A stretch of 21,947 nt of DNA from Methanomicrobia archaeon. Lineage in GTDB: Archaea > Halobacteriota > Syntropharchaeia > Alkanophagales > Methanospirareceae. Position 1 is the first letter of the stretch, and every line of letters starts with the position of its first letter. Where the stretch lies: positions 1 through 21,947 of the forward strand of contig JAFGKP010000138.1 in assembly GCA_016928455.1 (NCBI GenBank). Reading direction: 5' to 3'. Shown piece by piece: positions 14,576-20,309 of the stretch. A program made the position numbers and the translations under genes. Under the pieces are notes generated by a model. The model saw nothing but the letters and a program-made list of their open reading frames with translations. It was not told the origin of the DNA and ran no database searches.

Positions 14576-15178
14576 CTAGATTTTCTCGAGCCGCTTATTG
14601 ACCTCGTCCCAGTTCACCACGCTCCAGAACGCTTCGACGAATTGTGGGCGCGCGTTCTTATAATCGAGATAGTACGCGTGCTCCCAGACATCGAGATCCA
14701 TGAGGATGGCATACGCTGGATAAAGATTAACGTTGTGCTTCTCGATCTGCATGATGAGCAATCGCTTCGTCGTCGGGCAGCGTGAAAGTGCAGCCCAGCC
14801 GGATCCTTCCACGCTTACTGCAGCCTGTGCAAACTCCTTCTTAAACCGCTCGAAGCTACCAAAATCCTGCGCGATCGCATCGCCCAGCATACCACCGGGC
14901 GTTCCGCCACCCTTGCCCGCAGGGGCGAGGCTCGGCCAGAAGAGTGAATGGAGTTGATGTCCGCCGATATTGAATGCGAGCCCCTTTAATACCGCTTTCA
15001 TATCCAGCTCAGCACCCTTGTCCCGAGCCGCGTCGAGCTGCTCGAGGATACCGTTTGCACCGGTGACATAGCCCTGATGATGCTTCTGGTGATGGATACT
15101 CAATTGCTCCTCCGAGATGTACGGTTCCAAATCTGTATAGCCGTACGGTAGCTTTGGTAACGAGTAAAAATCCCTCAT
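14576..15178 (-). CDS. sod: Superoxide dismutase (Fe/Mn family)
   Basis: A 200-residue cytosolic enzyme that dismutates superoxide to oxygen and hydrogen peroxide. Metal ligands are H29 (SIHHQKHH), H77 (GGHQLHSLFW), D163 and H167 (DVWEHAYYLDY). GKGGGTPGG (88-96) and FERFKKEFAQAAVSVEGSGW are typical of archaeal enzymes. Fe versus Mn use cannot be decided reliably by eye. The start at 15178 is chosen because AGGAGGT sits seven bases ahead and it begins at the usual N-terminus (LPKLPYGY). An in-frame ATG 13 codons earlier has no such support. The enzyme in a presumed anaerobe points to oxygen exposure. The gene is single, with its own promoter. Confidence 0.95.
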   Translation of the reverse strand: MRDFYSLPKLPYGYTDLEPYISEEQLSIHHQKHHQGYVTGANGILEQLDAARDKGAELDMKAVLKGLAFNIGGHQLHSLFWPSLAPAGKGGGTPGGMLGDAIAQDFGSFERFKKEFAQAAVSVEGSGWAALSRCPTTKRLLIMQIEKHNVNLYPAYAILMDLDVWEHAYYLDYKNARPQFVEAFWSVVNWDEVNKRLEKI

Positions 15179-15185
15179 AGTTCGT

Positions 15186-15192
15186 ACCTCCT
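15186..15192 (-). promoter_or_regulatory. Ribosome binding site that decides the superoxide dismutase start
   Basis: The minus strand reads AGGAGGT, seven bases before the ATG at 15178. Confidence 0.75.
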
Positions 15193-15214
15193 GGAGTACT
15201 GTAGTCTGCGCGTG

Positions 15215-15221
15215 CATAAAA
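15215..15221 (-). promoter_or_regulatory. TATA-like box of the superoxide dismutase gene
   Basis: TTTTATG on the minus strand, about 25 bases before the ribosome site, would give a short leader that just includes the Shine-Dalgarno motif. Further upstream, AGCTG-ATCA-CAGCT (15248-15261) is a small inverted repeat. Confidence 0.45.
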
Positions 15222-15391
15222 GAGTTTTGGTCGTCAGGGCTTCTTTGAGCTGATCACAGCTGCCTGTAGTTCCTCTTTACATGTTCCGAGACGATACTGA
15301 AGAACGCGTGCTGCCATCCATGCCAGAAAGAATTTAACGTTCGAGTGAGATAGATGGGAAAGTGAGAGCTGGGGAGTGAGCTAAGAAAGCA

Positions 15392-16045
15392 ATGCCCAAC
15401 GAGATGGAGCTCGATCAGATCGTGCAGCTCCTCAAGGAACGGTACCTCAACACGGTGTCCGCGCTGGAGAACGTATCACGCTCCCGTGACCCGTACAGAG
15501 TCTTGATCTCCTGCTTATTGAGCCTGCGCACGAAGGATGAGGTCACCGCCGTGGCATCGAAGCGGCTCTTCGCACGTGCGTCAACGCCTGAAGCGATAGT
15601 GCAACTCACGAAGGCTGAGATCGAAGCGTTGATCTACCCGGTCGGGTTTTACCATCGCAAGGCTGAACAGATCCGGGAGATCTCGCGTACGCTGATCGCT
15701 GAGCACGACTCGAACGTGCCTGAAACACTTGACGAGCTCTTGCAGTTGAAGGGCGTCGGACGTAAGACGGCGAATATCGTGATCACGATGGGCTTCCATA
15801 AGCCGGGTATCGCGGTCGATACGCATGTGCACCGCATCTCTAACCGATTGGGGTTGGTGAAGACGAAGACGCCGGAGCAGACGGAGTTCGCGCTGCGGGA
15901 TATATTGCCGGAAAAGCACTGGATCGTCTTCAATAACCTGTTCGTCATGCACGGGCAGAAGATCTGCACGCCGATCAGTCCGAAGTGCAGTATCTGCCCG
16001 ATAAGCGACTATTGTAATCGGGTGGGGGTGGAGCGGTTTCGGTAG
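15392..16045 (+). CDS. nth: Endonuclease III (DNA glycosylase/AP lyase)
   Basis: This 217-residue base-excision-repair enzyme removes oxidised pyrimidines and cuts at abasic sites. The helix-hairpin-helix is LKGVGRKTAN (119-128) with catalytic lysine K125. The catalytic aspartate is D143 in VDTHVHR. The C-terminal [4Fe-4S] loop is C-x6-C-x2-C-x5-C (C192, C199, C202, C208). Length and motif spacing match E. coli Nth closely. GGAGTGAG lies 11 bases before the ATG, and a weak TATA (AATTTAA, 15331-15337) gives a leader of about 30 bases. An in-frame ATG four codons later is possible. It is divergent from superoxide dismutase and convergent with the CDF gene. Confidence 0.95.
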   Translation: MPNEMELDQIVQLLKERYLNTVSALENVSRSRDPYRVLISCLLSLRTKDEVTAVASKRLFARASTPEAIVQLTKAEIEALIYPVGFYHRKAEQIREISRTLIAEHDSNVPETLDELLQLKGVGRKTANIVITMGFHKPGIAVDTHVHRISNRLGLVKTKTPEQTEFALRDILPEKHWIVFNNLFVMHGQKICTPISPKCSICPISDYCNRVGVERFR

Positions 16046-16152
16046 AAGTGTTGCTCGCATCGGGTGAACCTGAAGCTCGCTTACGATCCCTATCTTCAAA
16101 CCACGCTCCGTCCTTCACTGCGCCCAGCAGCTCATGATGCCGATTTGCTCAA

Positions 16153-17496
16153 TTAATCGTTCTGATGGTATCGCATGTGCTCGACAATGCGGCGAACATT
16201 CTGTTTCCCCTCTCGCGTGAGCAGGAAGGCATCGCCATCCTGCCGCAGCAGCTTCTTCGTTAGCAGCGGCTTTATGAGCATATCGAACTCGCGATCGAAA
16301 TCAATACCACGGGCGAGATCAAAGGAGAGCTCATGTAAGAGCGGGAGATAGCCGGGCTTGAAGACCCGGTTCAACGTCTCGATCAATTCGTCCTTTGTGC
16401 GCAGATGGTGCTCCGCCACAGCATACAAGATCCAGCCACGGAAGGACTCCAGCTTGCTCTGCTCCCAGTGCTGCTCCAGCGGTGCGGGATACCGGGCGAG
16501 ATCAGGCGTCTCGCCCTTTAGCGAAGATACCGCTTCACCCGTGAGCACTGCACCGTCCTTTAAGATGCGCACCGCAATGTACGCGCCGATCAGGGCGTCG
16601 ACGTAGTGGATCCCGAAGATTGAGAAGACCGCGCCGATGATTACCGCAGCAGCAACGTATATGTGGTTCTTCGAATCGACGGACTGCGAGATGAGCGCAA
16701 GGCTGCCGGTTCGTTTGCCCACAAACCGCTGGTAGAGCCCGAGGAGCACGGCGGCAATGAGCGCTAGACTTTCAACCAGGATGACAAGATAAGGCATTGA
16801 AAGCGGCGGAATCGATGTTGTGACTGCCGCTAGAACTTTTGTGAGCGACTCGAAGCCGATGCTTCCCGAAGTCACGAACATCATGACAATGATGACAAAA
16901 GTCCCTACGAGTTCCTTCCTGAATTTTATCCCCAGCCAAACCACTGCTGCAGAAGCCGTATCGATCGCGGCATCCGCGCCGTCCGCGATTAAGCCCACAC
17001 TGCCGCTCAAGAACCCTGCGATGAGCTTCATGAGCGCGAGGAAAAAATCCGCGACCACCGTATTCCGTGCAGCCGCGGAGGAGCTGAGCAGATTTGCGTC
17101 CAGTTTCTGCGCCATCTGCTCTATATGGGCCACGCATCGCTTTGCCTCCTCCTCGCCCGCCTCGGTGAGTGCCAACTTGCCGGTTTCGGTGACGACGACC
17201 AGGCCACGCGTGAGCGGCTTCTCAACTTCGGCCGCGATTTCGAAGTCCTGCCGGTGCTCCCGTTTCTTTTCATGCAGAGGTGAGTCAAGGCGCTCGTTAC
17301 GTTCCCGGTCCGGATTGAATCCGAGCGACCGGACGAGCGAATGGGCCAGGTTCATCCCGAAGAGTGTAACTTGCTGGACGATACTGTTCACCTTCTCCGT
17401 CAACTCATCTGAGCTCAGCGGCCCTTCCTTCAAGAGGGCCAACAGAATGAACCTATCGTGGTCCTCGCCGTGGCGGCAAAACTTTTGCTGCCTCAT
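16153..17496 (-). CDS. Cation diffusion facilitator flanked by winged-helix domains
   Basis: A 447-residue membrane protein of unusual layout. Residues 1-130 form a soluble winged-helix-like region (DRFILLALLKEGPLSSDELTEKV to LVVVTETGKLALTEAG) interrupted by a charged insert (60-95). Residues about 147-315 are the six-helix CDF core. The metal-site residues are D175 and D179 in helix 2 (ADGADAAID) and D274 and H278 in helix 5 (VDSKNH), where many CDFs have HxxxD. Instead of the usual CDF C-terminal metallochaperone-like domain, residues 345-447 form a second winged helix (WILYAVAEHHLRTKDELIETL to LLRQDGDAFLLTREGKQNV). It probably exports divalent metal and may itself bind DNA or protein. It follows the cupin gene by 107 bases on the same strand. 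Confidence 0.87.
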   Translation of the reverse strand: MRQQKFCRHGEDHDRFILLALLKEGPLSSDELTEKVNSIVQQVTLFGMNLAHSLVRSLGFNPDRERNERLDSPLHEKKREHRQDFEIAAEVEKPLTRGLVVVTETGKLALTEAGEEEAKRCVAHIEQMAQKLDANLLSSSAAARNTVVADFFLALMKLIAGFLSGSVGLIADGADAAIDTASAAVVWLGIKFRKELVGTFVIIVMMFVTSGSIGFESLTKVLAAVTTSIPPLSMPYLVILVESLALIAAVLLGLYQRFVGKRTGSLALISQSVDSKNHIYVAAAVIIGAVFSIFGIHYVDALIGAYIAVRILKDGAVLTGEAVSSLKGETPDLARYPAPLEQHWEQSKLESFRGWILYAVAEHHLRTKDELIETLNRVFKPGYLPLLHELSFDLARGIDFDREFDMLIKPLLTKKLLRQDGDAFLLTREGKQNVRRIVEHMRYHQND

Positions 17497-17579
17497 ACGA
17501 GCTCGCCCGTCTTTACCTTAAGATTCATTCAGCTACCTTAGATCTCTTCAAATAATGCCCGAGCTCCGCTAGCCTTAGA

Positions 17580-17594
17580 GTAGTATGGTACTAC
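17580..17594. repeat. Short perfect inverted repeat between cupin and CDF genes
   Basis: GTAGTA (17580-17585), loop TGG, TACTAC (17589-17594). It lies ten bases after the cupin stop and about 85 bases before the CDF start. No T run follows on the minus strand, so an operator or RNA-processing hairpin is as likely as a terminator. Confidence 0.4.
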
Positions 17595-17603
17595 ACTATC
17601 TCG

Positions 17604-17933
17604 CTATTCGCGCTCCCGATAATCCTCCCGCACGGGATAGAAGACGTCAATGAGCCTGCACGCGGTAAGCGCCCGCCCGGAATGCGAGGCATCCGGTGGG
17701 ATGATCGCGACAGAGTTAGCCGTCAGGATGCAGGATTCGCCATCGACGACCAGTTCAAATTCGCCAGCGAGCAGGTTCGATATCTGCTCGTGCGGATGCG
17801 CATGCTCGGGCAGTACCGCGCCCGCTTGAACGTCCCAGTAGGAGACCGTTACGTTTGCGGAGTGCACGAATTTGGCATGAAAGCCCCGGATCGGCTCCTG
17901 CTCGGCAACCTCCGCCAGGTTTCTTAGCTGCAT
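17604..17933 (-). CDS. Small cupin-domain protein
   Basis: A 109-residue single-domain cupin. The metal-binding first motif is PEHAHPHEQ (42-50; H44, H46 and E49 or Q50 as likely ligands) followed by LLAGEFELVVDGE. The second motif is IIPPDASHSGRAL with H84. The HxHPHEQ form is like KdgF-type cupins (pectin-derived sugar enzymes) but also occurs in many small cupins of unknown role, so no substrate is assigned. GAGGTG lies ten bases before the ATG. It is upstream of the CDF fusion gene on the same strand, so a metal-related role is possible but not shown. Confidence 0.88.
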   Translation of the reverse strand: MQLRNLAEVAEQEPIRGFHAKFVHSANVTVSYWDVQAGAVLPEHAHPHEQISNLLAGEFELVVDGESCILTANSVAIIPPDASHSGRALTACRLIDVFYPVREDYRERE

Positions 17934-17983
17934 CTACTTCAAACACCTCAGGTATATCAAGACAGGTGCGGCAAAAGAACCGC

Positions 17984-18121
17984 ATGGGTTCCGCTCAGTT
18001 CGCCGATGCGCTTATACGAACGCTGTGTAGAATCATCGAATGCTCCCCGCACGTTATCATCTCTGATAAGAACCAGCGGATCGGCGATCTCGCCGCTTAC
18101 ACGATCGTGGTGAAAGCATAG
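17984..18121 (+). pseudogene. Remnant of an RDD-family membrane protein (C-terminal end only)
   Basis: The frame from 17984 to a stop at 18121 reads like the last third of an RDD domain: FADALIRTLCRII corresponds to the usual ALxRNLLRIID, and SDKNQRIGDLAAYTIVV to the usual KNQRxGDLAAGTIVV. The N-terminal membrane helices with the family's first arginine are absent. The segment between RIIECSP and VIISDK lacks several residues found in complete proteins, and Gly of AGT is Tyr. Upstream in this frame the sequence overlaps the opposite-strand cupin gene and has no RDD likeness. I therefore read it as decayed. A translated 45-residue peptide cannot be excluded. Confidence 0.55.
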
Positions 18122-18155
18122 GTAATTATATTTCACGCAATTACCAAGTGTTTTT
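18121..18155 (+). terminator. Stem-loop with T run after the RDD remnant
   Basis: GGTAATT (18121-18127) pairs perfectly with AATTACC (18139-18145) around an 11-base loop, and TTTTT follows at 18151. It starts at the last base of the remnant's stop codon, where the terminator of the former gene would be. The T run also merges into a TATA-like TTTTTATAAA. Confidence 0.4.
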
Positions 18156-18210
18156 ATAAAAAAGCCCAGTAAGGCGCTGAGTGCAGGTTTGAATTTTTTT
18201 TGTACAAAAA
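18151..18210 (+). promoter_or_regulatory. AT-rich promoter region of the DUF3303/GerW/DUF2953 unit
   Basis: Two TATA candidates are present. TTTTTATAAA (18151-18160) would give a leader of about 55 bases. AAAAATAAAT (18206-18215) would place the start almost at the ATG at 18239. The perfect palindrome TTTTTGTACAAAAA (18197-18210) overlaps the second one and may be an operator. Confidence 0.4.
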
Positions 18211-18238
18211 TAAATTGTTATAGGAAGGGAAGAAAAAG

Positions 18239-18586
18239 ATGTTGTTTATGGATATATGGACGTGGGAACCAGAAAAGAGGGATGAAATGGGGAAACGGTG
18301 GGGAGCGTGGAAATGCCCTGAAGGGATGACTGTACGTGGCGCATGGTTAGATCTCTCTGGAACTCGATACTTCGTTCTTTATGAGGTGGAGGATCCAAAC
18401 GTTCTTCTGGCAGCCAACAATTCCTGGACGGACGTCGCTAAGGTCGAGTCTGTACCGGTAATGGACGCTGAGAACGTACCGAAAATTCCTCGCGTACGTA
18501 TAGATATGGTGACCGCTCGCCTAGATAACGCAACCGCTTCGAATCCGCCATTTGAACGAGCGAACGGCCGCGGTGGATACCGTTAA
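18239..18586 (+). CDS. DUF3303-like protein
   Basis: A 115-residue soluble protein that resembles my memory of DUF3303: an opening strand MLFMDIWTWEPEKRDEM, then PEGMTVRGAWLDLSGTRYFVLYEVEDPNVLLAANNSWTDVAKVESVPVMDAE. This is a ferredoxin-like (dimeric alpha-beta barrel-type) pattern with no catalytic residues I can point to. The function of the family is not known to me. The C-terminal 30 residues (RLDNATASNPPFERANGRGGYR) look disordered. AGGAAGG lies ten bases before the ATG at 18239; an in-frame ATG three codons later is an alternative. The next gene, gerW-like, begins 39 bases after the stop, so the two are probably cotranscribed. Confidence 0.8.
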   Translation: MLFMDIWTWEPEKRDEMGKRWGAWKCPEGMTVRGAWLDLSGTRYFVLYEVEDPNVLLAANNSWTDVAKVESVPVMDAENVPKIPRVRIDMVTARLDNATASNPPFERANGRGGYR

Positions 18587-18624
18587 GTAGCAGAAGAACC
18601 TTGCTCGTTATGAGGTGAAAAAGC

Positions 18625-19020
18625 ATGGGTGAGGAACTCAAAGGTGTTATAGCTGAGATGCTGGCGGAATTCCAGAAGATCATCTCAGTCGAGGCCGCGG
18701 TTGGTACGCCGATAGAGTTCGAGGATAAGGTCTTGATCCCGGTCTTCAGCATCGGGTTCGGTGCCGGTGGCGGCGGTGGTGCGACACATAAAGAGAAGGA
18801 AGGAGCAGGCTACGGCGTTGGCGGCGGCGGTGGCTTGAGCCCCGTTGCGCTCGTTGCGGTCTTCAAGGGCATTTCAGGCCCTGAGGGGTTGAAGGTACTC
18901 TCATTGAAACCGTCGGGCGCGCTCGACAAGATCGTAGGCGAAGCGCTGCCGACCGTCATGGAGAAAGTCACGGAGATGCGGGCTGACAAAACGGCCGAAA
19001 GCGCGAAGACTGAAACATGA
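18625..19020 (+). CDS. GerW/YtfJ-family protein
   Basis: A 131-residue protein of the GerW (YtfJ) family. Residues 20-52 read VEAAVGTPIEFEDKVLIPVFSIGFGAGGGGG, then a second glycine run follows (GYGVGGGGGLSPVALVAV, 62-79), the hallmark of the family. The C-terminal part (80-131) is helical and charged. In Bacillus the family member YtfJ/GerW is needed for proper spore germination, but homologues are widespread in non-sporulating bacteria and archaea and their function there is unknown. GAGGTGA lies just before the ATG. The gene is followed by a DUF2953 gene, the same pairing as ytfJ-ytfI of Bacillus. Confidence 0.9.
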   Translation: MGEELKGVIAEMLAEFQKIISVEAAVGTPIEFEDKVLIPVFSIGFGAGGGGGATHKEKEGAGYGVGGGGGLSPVALVAVFKGISGPEGLKVLSLKPSGALDKIVGEALPTVMEKVTEMRADKTAESAKTET

Positions 19021-19136
19021 TGATAAACACAGTATGTTAGCGAGCGATCGAAGTAGTCTCGTGCGATCTTCCCGTTTCCGTTAGTATCCCTGGGATCAAT
19101 ACGGATTTTTTGCCGTGAACTAACCGGAGCACCGAA

Positions 19137-19778
19137 ATGACGCTAGCACTCATTCTCCTGGTCCTTTTCGCACTCATTATACTCTTCATTGTGGTAACGT
19201 TACTCATTCCTGCCGCCATCTCGGTCAGGCTCGTGAAAGACGGCCCGGTAGCTGAAGTACGGGTATATTTTGGGCTACTGCTCGGTGCGCTGGCTGGTCG
19301 CATCGAATACGGTGCGGATCTGAACGAATTTCAGGCGCGAATCCTGGGCTTTACGCTGTTCCGAAGACCGCGGGAACGCCGCGCAGTGGGTAAAGGAGAG
19401 GAGAAGACGCGGAAGAAGACGAAAAAGAAAGGGGCAGACTGGAAGACGGTACTGGCGAACGCAGACGAGCTTTATAGTGCAGGAAAGGCGCTCGTGCGTG
19501 AGCTCACCAGGCATCTGTCGCTGAAGCGTGCGCGTGGTAAGCTAGCGGTAGGGCTACCTGATGCGGCAGAGACCGGTATGCTGATCGGAGCACTTTACGC
19601 GGGACGCGGCATCGCAAACGCAGCATTTCCACAGGCCGATCTTGAGATCGAGCCCTCCTTCCACGAGGAGAAGCTGGATACCGATGTCGCACTGGAGTTC
19701 AGCTTGCCGCTCGTTACTATCCTGGCTCCGGTTATCCGGTTTCTCTGGAAGACGCGGAAGATCTTCCGAATCACGTGA
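19137..19778 (+). CDS. DUF2953 membrane-anchored protein (YtfI-like)
   Basis: This 213-residue protein has one strong N-terminal membrane segment (2-28, rich in Leu/Ile/Val). It is followed by the DUF2953-type region: IPAAISVRLVKDGPVAEVRVYFGLL, a very basic stretch (about 75-100; RRPRERRAVGKGEEKTRKK), then helices and LPDAAETGMLIGALYAG, LEIEPSFHEEKLDTDVALEFSLPLVTI. A second hydrophobic stretch near the end (188-203) may touch the membrane. GGAG precedes the ATG. Its position 116 bases after the GerW-like gene mirrors ytfI beside ytfJ in Bacillus, supporting a joint membrane-associated function that is not known in archaea. Confidence 0.83.
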   Translation: MTLALILLVLFALIILFIVVTLLIPAAISVRLVKDGPVAEVRVYFGLLLGALAGRIEYGADLNEFQARILGFTLFRRPRERRAVGKGEEKTRKKTKKKGADWKTVLANADELYSAGKALVRELTRHLSLKRARGKLAVGLPDAAETGMLIGALYAGRGIANAAFPQADLEIEPSFHEEKLDTDVALEFSLPLVTILAPVIRFLWKTRKIFRIT

Positions 19779-19814
19779 TGCGGCCGTCACACGGATACAG
19801 TCCCATTCATCAGG

Positions 19815-20213
19815 TTACGGTTTCAACGGGTCCTTTTTCCGGTACACCATGCCCTGGAACGACGCAATGAGCTCGTTCTGCGCATTGGTAACTTCAACGA
19901 TGTAGCTGGCGATCTTCGGATGGAATGAAATCTCTCGCGCCTCCGCATAGAGCACGCCGTCCGTTGCGGCCCTGAAGAAGGAGATACAGGAGTTAATCGC
20001 CACAGAAACCGTGCCATGCGAGTTCGAAGCTACACCAAAAGCGAAATCGGCCAGCGTGAAGATAGCACCGCCGTGCACCATGCCGAACATGTTATGGTGG
20101 CTCTCGTTGATCTCCAGCATCGCGCGCGCATGCCCTTTTGAGACCTCCAGCAGCTTGATTCCAGTCAAAGCCGCGTAGTTATCACCCTTAAAAAACTCCG
20201 CTGTTACTTCCAT
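19815..20213 (-). CDS. PaaI-type hotdog thioesterase
   Basis: A 132-residue single hotdog-fold protein that probably hydrolyses acyl-CoA thioesters. The signature is NMFGMVHGGAIFTLADFAFG (41-60), with HGG at 47-49 and the catalytic aspartate D56. INSCISFFRAATDG and LIASFQGMVYRK are the usual central and terminal strands. Length and motif match PaaI/phenylacetic-acid thioesterases and archaeal relatives. The acyl substrate is unknown; there are no phenylacetate genes here. GAGG sits five bases before the ATG, and a TATA box at 20249-20256 gives a leader of about 13 bases. It is convergent with the DUF2953 gene. Confidence 0.92.
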   Translation of the reverse strand: MEVTAEFFKGDNYAALTGIKLLEVSKGHARAMLEINESHHNMFGMVHGGAIFTLADFAFGVASNSHGTVSVAINSCISFFRAATDGVLYAEAREISFHPKIASYIVEVTNAQNELIASFQGMVYRKKDPLKP

Positions 20214-20235
20214 CGTTCCTCAACTAAATCATATC

Positions 20236-20293
20236 CTGAATTACAGCGGTATATACTTTTTCTCTGCTCGGCACTGCAGATACTGAATTCCAG
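20236..20293 (-). repeat. Two CTGAATTxCAG repeats flanking the thioesterase TATA box
   Basis: CTGAATTACAG (20236-20246) lies between the TATA box and the transcript start. CTGAATTCCAG (20283-20293) lies upstream of the TATA box. They match at 10 of 11 bases, are themselves imperfect palindromes (CTG...CAG) and start 47 bases apart. The position on both sides of the promoter suggests operators. Confidence 0.45.
20249..20256 (-). promoter_or_regulatory. TATA box of the thioesterase gene
   Basis: The minus strand reads AAAAGTATATACC, with GTATATAC at this position, about 27 bases before a transcript start near 20226. That just includes the ribosome site before the ATG at 20213. Confidence 0.65.
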
Positions 20294-20309
20294 TAAAAGC
20301 AACGCGGCT

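Larger units (their letters stand above)
17934..18238. other. Intergenic region with gene remnant, stem-loop and promoter
   Basis: About 305 bases between the divergent cupin and DUF3303-like genes. It holds the RDD remnant (17984-18121), an inverted repeat with T run (18121-18155), an AT-rich promoter region and a 14-base palindrome TTTTTGTACAAAAA (18197-18210). I see no intact gene. Confidence 0.6.

Noticed and set aside
15238..15321. A 27-codon minus-strand frame (starting MAARVLQYRLG) upstream of superoxide dismutase
   Set aside because: The composition is coding-like, but it has no ribosome site, resembles nothing I know and overlaps the nth promoter region. It could be a chance frame or another gene remnant.
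17755..17985. Minus-strand 76-codon frame overlapping the cupin gene
   Set aside because: It is a frame-shifted shadow of the cupin gene, which has clear motifs and its own ribosome site.
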